NCBI GenBank assembly: GCA_020638035.1
Contig: JACKJI010000006.1
Span: forward strand, 75,823-139,822
Length of the DNA stretch: 64,000 nt
Direction: 5' to 3'
DNA from: Hyphomicrobiaceae bacterium
GTDB taxonomy: Bacteria > Pseudomonadota > Alphaproteobacteria > Rhizobiales > Hyphomicrobiaceae
Shown here piece after piece: positions 26,670-34,842 of this stretch. The notes under the pieces were generated by a model. That model was not told where the DNA came from. It saw nothing but the letters and a program-made list of their open reading frames with translations, and made no database searches. Both the position numbers and the translations under genes were made by a program. Each line of letters opens with the position of its first letter. Positions within the stretch are counted from its first letter, which is position 1.

Positions 26670-27407
26670 TCAACTGACCTTATGGGCAACGACGTCGGCT
26701 GCGAGCACATAGCCGATCCCCCGCACATTCTTGATGACTTCAGAGTCGCCGTTCAATTCAAACATCTTCCTTTTAAGTCGTCCCACCTGGTTATCGATCA
26801 ACCTGTCATTGGCGTTCCACTCTTGTCCTTTGAGCAGGTTGAGCAACTCGTCGCGAGACAACGTCCGCTTCGCATTGCGCAGAAATGCGACGAGTAGATT
26901 AAATTCGCCGTCGGTCAGAAGAGTCGACCCGCCGCGTGCAGCCTTCAGCTCACGACAGTTGCAGTCGAGTGTCCAGTCTCGGAACTGATAGCGCGCTACC
27001 TTGCCGCTCTCCTTCGCGGCCACGCCCTCGGTTCGGCGGAGTACGCTTCGGACCCGCGCAAGTACCTCCCGGACGTGAAATGGCTTGGAGATGTAGTCAT
27101 CGGCTCCGAGCTCGAGGCCTACAACCCGGTCGATGAGATCGGATCGTCCGGTGATCATGATGATCGGCACCGCCGATGCTGCCCGGATTTCCCTTGCAAT
27201 CGCAAGTCCATCCTCGCCCTGGAGGCCAAGGTCCAACGTGACCAGATCGATCTTCGAGCCCGCTAAGAGCTTCTGGAGCTGCTTGCTGTCTGACGCCTCG
27301 CTAACGCGGTAGCCGCCTGCCTCCAGGCACGACCGCAGCGCGTCTCGGACGTTTGGATCGTCATCGAGGACAGCGACGTGACCCTGCATTGCCGGCTGGT
27401 TTTGCAT
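26670..27407 (-). CDS. OmpR/PhoB-family response regulator, 245 aa
   Basis: The receiver domain shows the acidic pair in VLDDDP, phospho-acceptor Asp in TLDLGLQGEDG, and the conserved Thr and Lys (MITGRS, ISKPF). The C-terminal winged helix is of OmpR type (LTDGEFNLLVAFLRN, then DRLIDNQVGRLKRK and VRGIGYVL). I chose the ATG at 27407; alternatives are 27389 and 27506. The gene is divergent from cld, with four 10-bp-phased GATTC repeats between them. OmpR-type proteins bind direct repeats on one DNA face, so autoregulation and control of the cld operon are likely. Confidence 0.85.
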   Translation of the reverse strand: MQNQPAMQGHVAVLDDDPNVRDALRSCLEAGGYRVSEASDSKQLQKLLAGSKIDLVTLDLGLQGEDGLAIAREIRAASAVPIIMITGRSDLIDRVVGLELGADDYISKPFHVREVLARVRSVLRRTEGVAAKESGKVARYQFRDWTLDCNCRELKAARGGSTLLTDGEFNLLVAFLRNAKRTLSRDELLNLLKGQEWNANDRLIDNQVGRLKRKMFELNGDSEVIKNVRGIGYVLAADVVAHKVS

Positions 27408-27479
27408 CTCTATCGACCGGATGGAACACTCAAGAGCTAACAAGTGCAAGACGGGTTGACTAGTTCTGCATTTCTCAAT

Positions 27480-27514
27480 GATTCCCGATGATTCTTTACG
27501 ATTCAATTCGATTC
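27480..27514. promoter_or_regulatory. Four GATTC direct repeats phased at exactly 10 bp; candidate regulator-binding site
   Basis: GATTC occurs at 27480, 27490, 27500 and 27510, each starting one helical turn after the last. The array lies 73-107 bases upstream of the regulator start and 117-151 upstream of the cld start. The phasing is what OmpR-family dimers recognise. Confidence 0.75.
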
Positions 27515-27630
27515 AGAAGTTCAGGAATTTCTTGGACAGGCGAGTTGTAAAATTCCCCTGGTCGTGAGGATCGGCGTGGCTTTGCCGCGCGATGCCCATG
27601 CCAATGCCAACCCAACCGCAAGAGGGTTCG

Positions 27631-28491
27631 ATGAAACATATAGTTGCACCACGCATTCGACCGTCCCTCACTTTTGCCGCGCTAAGCCTCGTGGCATTGG
27701 GCGCAGTCGCATCCACGGCCTTGGCGCAGCAGCAGCCCGCTGCGACAGCGTCCGCAGCAGCACTAGACCGCGGTAACGTCCTGAAGTCGCCAGGGATATT
27801 CGGTGTCTTCTCCACATACAAGGTCCGACCTGAACTCTACCGGCTAGCTAATGCGCAACGCAAAGGCATGGCTGCCGAGGTCACGGCACTCGCCGACCAG
27901 TACAAAGACAAGATTATCGTTGACGCGTACCTGACGCGTGGCCTGTCGGCGAAGAGCGACTTCTTGTTGCGTGTCCATGGCAGCGATCTGGCCGCAGTGC
28001 AAAAGTTCATGGTCGATTTCCGCGCAACGCGCTTCGGTGTGATGTGCGATGTCACAGAAAGCCTAGTCGGCATCACCAAACCGCTCAACTACATTACCAA
28101 GGAGAAATCGGCCACCCTCAACGCTGGCTTGTCGTCAGCGAGCTACTCCGGCGACGCCCCACGCTACTCGATCGTCGTCCCGATAAAGAAGAGTGCTGCG
28201 TGGTGGAATCTGTCGGACGAGCAACGCCTCAAGGAAATGGAGTCGCATACCCATCCGACGTTGCAGTATTTGGGGAACGTCAAGAGGAAGCTCTATCATT
28301 CGACCGGCCTCGATGACACCGACTTCATCACGTACTTCGAAACGAATGATCTCGGTGCCTTCAATAACCTGATGCTTTCGCTCGCGAAGGTGCCTGAGAA
28401 TACGTACCACGTACGCTGGGGCAGCCCGACCGTGCTCGGAACGATCCAAACGCTCGACAGCGTCGTCAACACCCTCACCACCACCAAGTGA
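27631..28491 (+). CDS. cld: Chlorite dismutase (periplasmic, heme b), 286 aa
   Basis: The enzyme converts chlorite to chloride and O2 in the periplasm, the detoxifying step of (per)chlorate respiration. Residues 1-32 are a Sec signal peptide ending in TALA-QQQ. The active-site residues line up with those of characterised enzymes: the WW pair at 191-192, proximal heme ligand H206 (MESHTHPT) and distal arginine R219 (NVKRKLYH), matching H170 and R183 of the Dechloromonas/Azospira proteins once the signal peptide is removed. The length is that of the pentameric long-form enzymes. The ATG at 27631 has AGAGGG upstream. It leads the reductase genes, with the alpha subunit 80 bases downstream. Confidence 0.95.
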   Translation: MKHIVAPRIRPSLTFAALSLVALGAVASTALAQQQPAATASAAALDRGNVLKSPGIFGVFSTYKVRPELYRLANAQRKGMAAEVTALADQYKDKIIVDAYLTRGLSAKSDFLLRVHGSDLAAVQKFMVDFRATRFGVMCDVTESLVGITKPLNYITKEKSATLNAGLSSASYSGDAPRYSIVVPIKKSAAWWNLSDEQRLKEMESHTHPTLQYLGNVKRKLYHSTGLDDTDFITYFETNDLGAFNNLMLSLAKVPENTYHVRWGSPTVLGTIQTLDSVVNTLTTTK

Positions 28492-28571
28492 TTGCGAAGA
28501 CAGTCCGCGCAACTGGCACCAGGTTGCGCGGACCCTTCGGTTCATGGCCGGATATGACTCGGGAGCTAGAG

Positions 28572-31112
28572 ATGTCCACAAGCCGTCGCACTTTCGTCAA
28601 AGGCAGTCTCGCAGCGCTTGCCACAGCCGGCGCCCCCTTCAAACTCGCAGGCCCGGCGCTCGCCGCGTTGCAGGAGCCGAAGGACCGTCCATGGGAGGAC
28701 GCTCTGCGCGATCAGTTTGCCGGTGAGAAGATTGTAAGGACCGTGAATCTACCGAATTGCACGGGGTCGTGTGGTTGGAACGTCATTGTGAAGGACGGCA
28801 TCGTCATGCGCGTCGAGCCTCCTTATGACTATCCCGACGACGAGTACAATCCGCGCGGCTGTATGAAAGGCCAGACGTATCATAGGCGCGTTTACTCACC
28901 CGGGCGCATTAAGTTCCCGATGAAGAGAATCGGGCCCCGCGGCGGCGGGCAGTGGAGGCGCATCAGTTGGGAGGAAGCATTCGACTTCATCGCCAGCGAG
29001 ATTAAGCGGATCTCCGAGAAATACGGCAAAAACACGATATGGATCTATCCGCCAGTTCCGGCGACGGGTCTCGTCAAGCAGGGCGCTGGCTTTCGTTTCG
29101 CGTCCGTCAACAATTTCGGCATCGGAACATTCTACAATTGGTATGGCGATCTACCGCTTGCGCATCCGATCACATGGAACGTGCAGACCGAAGAGCACGA
29201 GTTCAAAGACGTCCAAAACACCAAGTATGCCATCATATGGGGCTCGGATGTCCTGCAGACACGGATGCCTGATGCCCACTTCTTCACTGACGTACGCGCA
29301 AAGGGCGTAAAGCTGGTCTACATTGCTCCTTACTTCGATCCCACGGCCAGCGCAGTCGACGAATGGGTGCGCGTAAGACAGGGCACCGATGCTGCGCTGG
29401 CGCTTGGCATGTGCCATGTCGTTGTGAAACGTGGGCTAACCGACGAGGCGCATCTGCGTAAGACGACGAGTGGCCCCCTGCTTGTGCGCCGTGACAATGG
29501 CAAGTACTTGAAGCAGGCCGATGTTGCAGCCGATGGAGATCCGAAAACCTTCATGGTGTATGACGCCAGCTCGAGCCTGCCCGTCGCCGACGAGTACTTC
29601 AGCGACAAGCCTCAGCTGACTGGATCGTGGGAGATCGTCCTCAAGGACGGTAGCAAAGTCCGGTGCTCCACATCACACACGATATTTCTTGAGCAGCTCG
29701 AAGACTATGATCCGAAGACGGTTTCGGAAATCACAGGCGTGCCAGCCGATGTCATCGAGCGTATTGCCATTGAATACGCCACCGCCAAGCCGGCGAGCAT
29801 CTGGGCCGGAACGGGCATCAATCACTGGTATCATGGTGACCTGATGGGCCGCTCGGTCATCGCACTCGGTTGCCTCACCGGAAATATCGGCAGGAACGGA
29901 GGGGGCGTAAGTCCTTGGGCTGGCCAGTACCTGATGCGACTTAGCCCGCAGGACTACTTCTTCCCTCTGAAGGAGGAGGGAAAGCCTGATCGCCACAGGC
30001 CGGTGCCGCTTGACACCGCGTACGTTGTCAACGGTCCCACCGAGACAATGTTCAACAAGGAAAAGCTATGGCGGCAGATCCGCTGCATCTGGGCCGCTGG
30101 CGGCAATCTCCTTGGTGAAGCATCCGATCAGAGCAACCTCATGCGTAAGGTGTTGCCGCAGGTCGAGTTGATCGTGTCGCCTGAAATCGAGATGAGCACG
30201 ACTGCGCAGCTTGCGGACATCGTACTCCCGGTCGTCAGCTGGTACGAGTTGCCATTTGACATCACGACGACGCCTGCCCATCCCTACATCCAGCTTGTCG
30301 AAGGCTCGCTGAAGCCCTTGTACGAGGCCAAGACCGACATCGAGATCTATTACGAAGTCTGTAAGCGCCTCGGCACCGGCGATATCTTTAAGTTCAACCA
30401 TCCGGAGCCCGCGATCGAGCACCTGCTTGCAACCGGTGGCCCGAAGGTGAAGGGCATTACGCTCGATCGCTTGAAGAAGGAGCGTGTAATCCGTGTAAAC
30501 CTCCCAAGTAGTCCCTATGCACCCTTCACCGAGGAGGTGTCAGGCAAGCACAAGTTCAAAACGGCGTCGGGACGCCAGGAGCTGTACAAGGACGAGGACC
30601 GCTTTCTTCAGTTTGGTGAGCACCTGCCCGTCCACAAGGAGCCGCACACGGCGACACCTTACGGAAGGTCAAAGGTATGGAAGGAGGCGAAGAAGGAGCG
30701 CAATCCACTGTACGAAAAGTATCCTCTCGTTTACCACGCAAGGCATACACGGTGGAGCGTACATTCTTCTTGGCGCACGACTGAAGACATTGTGAAGCTC
30801 GACGACATCGGGCAACCGCTCATAGAAATGAATCCCAAGGATGCGGCTGCGCGTGGAGTTGCAGCAGGCGATTGGGCGACTGCCTTCAACCAGCATGGCT
30901 ATGTCAAGGCACGTGTGAAGATACGTGAGGCGGTCGCCCCAGGTGCGATCATCATCTACTTCGGCTGGCAGCGCGAGCAGATCCGCGAGGGTCATTGGAA
31001 TGCGCTCACGCACAATGACATCAACCCGATCCATGAAACTTACTTTATCCCCAACGTCTGGGGGCCGGTGTCTGGTCACTTTGACCAGCTCTGCGAAGTG
31101 AAAAAGGCCTGA
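28572..31112 (+). CDS. clrA: Molybdopterin alpha subunit of a type II DMSO-reductase-family (per)chlorate reductase, 846 aa
   Basis: This is the catalytic subunit carrying Mo-bisMGD and one 4Fe-4S cluster, exported by Tat: the RRTFVK signal is at residues 5-10. The cluster motif reads N59-x3-C63-x3-C67-x29-C97, with Asn where the family usually has His or Cys. The Mo-ligand Asp is D193 in FYNWYGDLP, the type II hallmark shared with NarG, SerA, DdhA and EbdA. The length suits ClrA, PcrA and SerA (about 900 aa) and excludes NarG or NxrA (over 1100 aa). The neighbouring cld argues for chlorate or perchlorate as substrate; which one cannot be told from sequence, so the symbol is provisional. Start chosen at the ATG preceded by GGGAG, just before the Tat signal. 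Confidence 0.85.
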   Translation: MSTSRRTFVKGSLAALATAGAPFKLAGPALAALQEPKDRPWEDALRDQFAGEKIVRTVNLPNCTGSCGWNVIVKDGIVMRVEPPYDYPDDEYNPRGCMKGQTYHRRVYSPGRIKFPMKRIGPRGGGQWRRISWEEAFDFIASEIKRISEKYGKNTIWIYPPVPATGLVKQGAGFRFASVNNFGIGTFYNWYGDLPLAHPITWNVQTEEHEFKDVQNTKYAIIWGSDVLQTRMPDAHFFTDVRAKGVKLVYIAPYFDPTASAVDEWVRVRQGTDAALALGMCHVVVKRGLTDEAHLRKTTSGPLLVRRDNGKYLKQADVAADGDPKTFMVYDASSSLPVADEYFSDKPQLTGSWEIVLKDGSKVRCSTSHTIFLEQLEDYDPKTVSEITGVPADVIERIAIEYATAKPASIWAGTGINHWYHGDLMGRSVIALGCLTGNIGRNGGGVSPWAGQYLMRLSPQDYFFPLKEEGKPDRHRPVPLDTAYVVNGPTETMFNKEKLWRQIRCIWAAGGNLLGEASDQSNLMRKVLPQVELIVSPEIEMSTTAQLADIVLPVVSWYELPFDITTTPAHPYIQLVEGSLKPLYEAKTDIEIYYEVCKRLGTGDIFKFNHPEPAIEHLLATGGPKVKGITLDRLKKERVIRVNLPSSPYAPFTEEVSGKHKFKTASGRQELYKDEDRFLQFGEHLPVHKEPHTATPYGRSKVWKEAKKERNPLYEKYPLVYHARHTRWSVHSSWRTTEDIVKLDDIGQPLIEMNPKDAAARGVAAGDWATAFNQHGYVKARVKIREAVAPGAIIIYFGWQREQIREGHWNALTHNDINPIHETYFIPNVWGPVSGHFDQLCEVKKA

Positions 31113-31126
31113 GGGGAGCGACGCAC

Positions 31127-31996
31127 ATGTCAGAAGAGCTTTGGCAGAAGTACTACGGACAACCCAATCCAAAGTACGGTAATCGCGCGCAATACGGTAT
31201 GCTGATCGACATCAATAAGTGCCTCGGCTGCCATTCGTGCACTATGGCCTGCAAGCACACTTGGACCAACGGTCCAGGGCAGGAAGACATGTATTTCAAC
31301 AGCGTTTCGACGGCGCCCTACGGCAAGTATCCGCGCCACGACGGCGACCCGAAGGATTCGCAGAAATACGATTATCGACATTCCAATCTCTACCAGGACA
31401 CGCCCAAGGGCACTTTTCCGAACTTGTGGCAGTTCTATCTCGCTCGTCCATGTAATCATTGCGCGGATCCGGCTTGCCTACCGGCTTGTCCAACCCGGTC
31501 AATCTACAAGAACAAGGACGGCATTGTCCTTATCGACCAGGACACGTGTGAGGGCTTCCAGTACTGCGTGAAAGCCTGCCCGTATGACAAAATCTATTAT
31601 AACCCGGTGACCAAGAAATCGCAGAAGTGCGTTTTCTGCTTCCCACTGCTCGAGAAAGGACGAGAGCCGCAGTGCGTCAAGAGCTGCGTCGGAAAGATCC
31701 GCATTTTCGGTAACTTGATGGATCCGGAGAGCACGATTTCGAAGCTCATCCGCGACCCCAATCTCGGTGTGCAGCCTTACGATCCCGAGACAGGCCTAAA
31801 GGCCGTACATCGCGTGATCAGCACAGGAGAACGTCGGCAATACCGGCCTGACTACGGAACCATACCATCGGTCTGGTACGTGCCGCCGCGCAACATCCCG
31901 CAGGCCGAGGTCGAGAAGTATTTCGGTTACGCGATGCAAGGCTTGATTGATGAGCCGCATCCGGTGCCGCCGGAAGTCAAGATGAAGGACATTTGA
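31127..31996 (+). CDS. clrB: Iron-sulfur beta subunit of the (per)chlorate reductase, 289 aa
   Basis: Four cysteine clusters of the NarH/PcrB/SerB type are present: CLGCHSCTMAC near the N-terminus, CNHCADPACLPAC, then DTCEGFQYCVKACP, then KCVFCFPLLEKG...QCVKSC. In the CEGFQYC motif one Cys position is Phe, the substitution associated with a 3Fe-4S cluster in this family. It should pass electrons from the cytochrome to the alpha-subunit cluster. There is no signal peptide, as expected for a subunit co-exported with the Tat-tagged alpha. It starts 14 bases after the alpha gene. Confidence 0.88.
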   Translation: MSEELWQKYYGQPNPKYGNRAQYGMLIDINKCLGCHSCTMACKHTWTNGPGQEDMYFNSVSTAPYGKYPRHDGDPKDSQKYDYRHSNLYQDTPKGTFPNLWQFYLARPCNHCADPACLPACPTRSIYKNKDGIVLIDQDTCEGFQYCVKACPYDKIYYNPVTKKSQKCVFCFPLLEKGREPQCVKSCVGKIRIFGNLMDPESTISKLIRDPNLGVQPYDPETGLKAVHRVISTGERRQYRPDYGTIPSVWYVPPRNIPQAEVEKYFGYAMQGLIDEPHPVPPEVKMKDI

Positions 31997-32012
31997 GCGG
32001 GGGACGGAAACG

Positions 32013-32720
32013 ATGCTGATGGCAATTGCGGATGTTCACGACGAGCATCAGGCCGGGCTTCACGCGAAGGCTCGCGCCGAGATATATCACTTCCTGGAAT
32101 TGGCTCTAGCGCACCCCGGGGAGCTCGGGTACGAGTTCTTTACCTCTTCGCAAGCGGAAACTGGGCTTGTCGAAACGGTGGCGCGCTTGCCGCGCGAATC
32201 CCGCCTGTCGCAAGCGCTCGAAGCCTGCCGGTTGTTCCTGGCAACGGTTAAGGTAAGTAGCTTCGATGAGGTCGAGGCGGCACACATCTCGCTGTTCTCG
32301 TCCAATTTCCCCGTCGTACCTTGTCCGCCCTATGGCTCGCTGTTCACGGTCGAGGAGCCGAAGCGGCTCGAGGAGATGATGGCCATTAAGAAGTTTTATC
32401 GAGATGTGGGCATCGAGATCGCGCCAAGCTTTGACGATCTGCCGGATCATTTGTGCGTCGAGCTGGAAGTCATGCATCTGCTCAGCTTCAGGGAGTGCGA
32501 GGCATCTAGCGAAAGGGTCGCAGCGGGAGTGCGTGCGCAGCAGGTCTACTTCGTCGATCGGTTTATGCAGCCGTTTGTCAACAGGCTCGCGGACATCGCT
32601 ACCCGTTACCAGAGCACGAATCCCTATTCAAACCTCCTGAATGCCACACGTTTCTTCCTCGCCGATCACCGTGCGCAACTCGGCGAGGCATCTTCTGGCA
32701 TCGAAAGGCACGTGCAATGA
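32013..32720 (+). CDS. clrD: TorD/NarJ-like molybdoenzyme chaperone (delta), 235 aa
   Basis: The protein is all-helical and cytoplasmic, with the family features of a PPYGSLF turn, an ELEVMHLLSF helix and a C-terminal helix near the maturation groove. Such chaperones load the cofactor and hold the Tat signal of the alpha subunit until folding finishes. The ATG at 32013 follows a GGGGGACGG site; a second ATG lies two codons later. It is between the beta subunit and the cytochrome gene and overlaps the latter by four bases, giving the order A-B-D-C known from chlorate and selenate reductase operons. Confidence 0.82.
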   Translation: MLMAIADVHDEHQAGLHAKARAEIYHFLELALAHPGELGYEFFTSSQAETGLVETVARLPRESRLSQALEACRLFLATVKVSSFDEVEAAHISLFSSNFPVVPCPPYGSLFTVEEPKRLEEMMAIKKFYRDVGIEIAPSFDDLPDHLCVELEVMHLLSFRECEASSERVAAGVRAQQVYFVDRFMQPFVNRLADIATRYQSTNPYSNLLNATRFFLADHRAQLGEASSGIERHVQ

Positions 32721-33166
32721 AAACGGTCCCCTTATTGATCGTCACTGTTGTCGCCGTGATCGCAGGCGTCGTATCCACCTCCCTCGCGAAGGAGAAGGCT
32801 AAACCCGCTACTTCAACACAGGCAAAGCTCATTGAGCCGCACTTCGCATCCCGCGGCAAACCCAGTGCCGCCTACGGCGAGAAGGTCTTTGTCGAGTACT
32901 GCGCCGTCTGCCACGGGCTGCACGGTCAGGGTGACGGCCCGCGGACGGCCTTCTTCAGCGACCAACAGTACATTCCAGATCTGACTGTGGACGGCTTTCT
33001 GGACAAGCGTGATAATGAGTTGCTCACCGCTGTGCGGGAAGGACTGGCCCGTTATGACAAGCCGGCGATCGTTATGCCTCAGTTCAAGTACATATTAGGC
33101 GATACGGAGATCCGGAGTGTTATCGCCTACGTCAAGACGCTGACGGTGCGGGAGAAGAAGCGCTAG
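32717..33166 (+). CDS. Monoheme c-type cytochrome, likely electron donor of the reductase, 149 aa
   Basis: A signal peptide or N-terminal anchor spans residues 1-24. One heme motif, CAVCH, follows in EYCAVCHGLHGQGDG, and a Met ligand is likely in IVMPQF. It occupies the place of the b-heme gamma subunit (ClrC/SerC) in chlorate reductase operons and of the multiheme PcrC in perchlorate reductase operons, but it is neither. It may be a third subunit or a soluble donor. The overlap with the chaperone gene implies coupled translation. Confidence 0.85.
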   Translation: MKTVPLLIVTVVAVIAGVVSTSLAKEKAKPATSTQAKLIEPHFASRGKPSAAYGEKVFVEYCAVCHGLHGQGDGPRTAFFSDQQYIPDLTVDGFLDKRDNELLTAVREGLARYDKPAIVMPQFKYILGDTEIRSVIAYVKTLTVREKKR

Positions 33167-33407
33167 TTCCGCACCTGACACCGGGCTAACGCCTATACGG
33201 AAACAGAATGTGGCGACTTAGCCTAGACGCTATCTCGCAGAGTATCGGGATGTTCAACGCTGCTGACCGATGGGACGCGCTGAGAGCCGATCGGTTGCTT
33301 TGACGGTACGCCCAATTCAGGCATCACTCGTTTACCTGAGGGACATACAATCGCAAGCAGTAGCGACACCCCAGGCCTGGGCCGTCGCCGTTTCAAGGAG
33401 GTCCGAT

Positions 33408-33722
33408 ATGTCGAAACTGCCCAAAGCAGCCCAGAAGACGGCTGATGCCTTTCCCGAGGTCTGGAAGGCCTACCAACAGCTCGGCGCCGCAACAGAATCT
33501 GCAGGCCCCCTCGATGCAAAGACTCGCCGGTTGATCAAGCTCGCAATCGCGATGGGTGCCGGCTTCGACAGTGCAGCTCGGTCTCACATTCGCCGCGCAC
33601 TCAGCGAGGATGGTGTGACGGTTGATGAGTTGCGTCATGTCGCCCTGCTGGCAATCACGACGACCGGTTGGTCCCGTGGGGTCAGAGCGCTCGACATGAT
33701 CGAAACGGTTATGGCCGAGTAA
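33408..33722 (+). CDS. Carboxymuconolactone decarboxylase/AhpD-like protein without cysteines, 104 aa
   Basis: The fold signature of the CMD/AhpD family is visible (TRRLIKLAIAMGAGFDSAARSHIRRAL...ELRHVALLAITTTGW), but no cysteine occurs anywhere in the protein, so the usual CxxC peroxidase chemistry is absent. A strong AAGGAGG site precedes the ATG at 33408. It follows the reductase genes after a 240-base gap. A stress-related or structural role near oxygen-producing Cld is a guess. Confidence 0.7.
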   Translation: MSKLPKAAQKTADAFPEVWKAYQQLGAATESAGPLDAKTRRLIKLAIAMGAGFDSAARSHIRRALSEDGVTVDELRHVALLAITTTGWSRGVRALDMIETVMAE

Positions 33723-34114
33723 GCCCGCGCGAGCGCCATGCGTATCGTGCCGTCGCGCCCATTGCGCCGGTCCGTTCGCCAAAACCAGACCCAATCCCTG
33801 CTCCCCGTAGTCATCAGGCAAAAATTTAAAACGGACACGGCAGGGTCACGCAAGCTCCCCCCCCCCTTGGTGAATGACGCTCCGGGTCAGTCGCGTTGAT
33901 TTGAGGCACTGGATCGCTTGACCGCTTGACCACCGGGAGCGGTCCTGCTTCGCGCTCAGCCGGCTCACAACTCACTACTTTCGCGCCACGCATTCAGCTC
34001 TTGAAATCGGTACGTCTTTTTGGCGCGTATGTCTGGCTCATAAGTCGCGCATTTATAGTTCTTGTCAGTTCTGTAGGTTTGCACCATAATAATGCGTATA
34101 AGGAGGAATGCTGC
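33723..34114. other. 392-base gap containing a 10-C run
   Basis: No gene is supported. A run of ten C bases lies at about 33857-33866. The last bases hold the AAGGAGG site of the antitoxin gene. Confidence 0.4.
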
Positions 34115-34360
34115 ATGCCTACCATTTCTGTTCATGTCGATGATGCTACGCACCACGAAGTCGAGATGCTGGCCGAACAACTCGACCGCTCCAAATCTTG
34201 GGTCGTCGGAGACGCCTTGCGTCCCTACCTCGAACACAACCGCTGGATGCTCGCCAGCACTGCACGCGCGCAAGCAGAGCTGCGTTCCGTCGAGTTCACG
34301 CCTATTTCCCATGAGGCGGCCACCGCCGAAATCATTGCCCACGCCAAGTCCCTTGATTGA
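34115..34360 (+). CDS. Ribbon-helix-helix antitoxin (ParD/CopG-like), 81 aa
   Basis: The N-terminus has the short beta strand and helix of a CopG/ParD fold (TISVHVDDATHHEVEMLAEQLDRSKSWVVGDAL). The C-terminal half is extended and likely wraps the toxin. The strong AAGGAGG site precedes the ATG at 34115. Its stop overlaps the toxin start by ATGA, the usual coupling in type II modules. It should repress its own promoter. Confidence 0.82.
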   Translation: MPTISVHVDDATHHEVEMLAEQLDRSKSWVVGDALRPYLEHNRWMLASTARAQAELRSVEFTPISHEAATAEIIAHAKSLD

Positions 34361-34647
34361 TGGAACTCCGCTGGCACCCGCATGCCGTGGCCGATGTCAA
34401 AGCCGCGATTGACTATTGCCGCCCGCGCTGGCCGGGCCCTGCCATGGAGCTTGCCGAACATATCCTCGCGCATGTAGCGCACCTTGCGGATTTCCCCAAC
34501 GCCGGCCGACCAGGATTCCTCACCGGCACTCGCGAACTGGTCGTGCCACGGTTTCCATTGCTCATCGTCTACGAAGTCACGGGCGAGGTTGTTACCTTCC
34601 TGCGCGTGTATCACCAGTCCCAACGCCTGCCAGGACAGCGAGACTGA
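34360..34647 (+). CDS. RelE/ParE-family toxin, 95 aa
   Basis: The sequence has the compact RelE/ParE layout: ELRWHPHAVADVKAAIDYC at the start, NAGRPG in the middle and RELVVPRFPLLIVYEV with a C-terminal VYHQSQR. ParE-type members poison gyrase and RelE-type cleave mRNA; the lack of clear RelE catalytic residues favours ParE, with low certainty. The ATG at 34360 overlaps the antitoxin stop; an upstream TTG is possible. Confidence 0.82.
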   Translation: MELRWHPHAVADVKAAIDYCRPRWPGPAMELAEHILAHVAHLADFPNAGRPGFLTGTRELVVPRFPLLIVYEVTGEVVTFLRVYHQSQRLPGQRD

Positions 34648-34650
34648 CCC

Positions 34651-34842
34651 ATGCTGGCCATTCTGCATTCCACCTTCACCAACTGGAACAACCAGATCAT
34701 CGCGGCTGTCGCGCGCGTCCTTCCAAACCCTGCTGCCTACATCTTCGTCCGTCGTCAGGCTCCTTACATCCGCATCGTGCACTGGAAAACGTACCAGCGG
34801 TGGCGTTCCCTCACCCACAAGGCGCACGAGGCATGCTCATAG
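34651..34842 (+). CDS. Hypothetical small protein, 63 aa
   Basis: The peptide is basic, with several Trp and Tyr residues and no known motif. It begins three bases after the toxin stop and overlaps the resolvase start by ten bases, so it probably belongs to the same transcript. Real coding status is plausible but unproved. Confidence 0.4.
   Translation: MLAILHSTFTNWNNQIIAAVARVLPNPAAYIFVRRQAPYIRIVHWKTYQRWRSLTHKAHEACS

Noticed and set aside
28572..31112. Nitrate reductase or nitrite oxidoreductase as identity of the alpha subunit
   Set aside because: The length of 846 aa is too short for NarG or NxrA, a Tat signal marks a periplasmic enzyme, and chlorite dismutase leads the operon.
33857..33866. 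Phase-variation poly-C tract
   Set aside because: The ten C bases lie in a gene-free gap with no open frame running through it.
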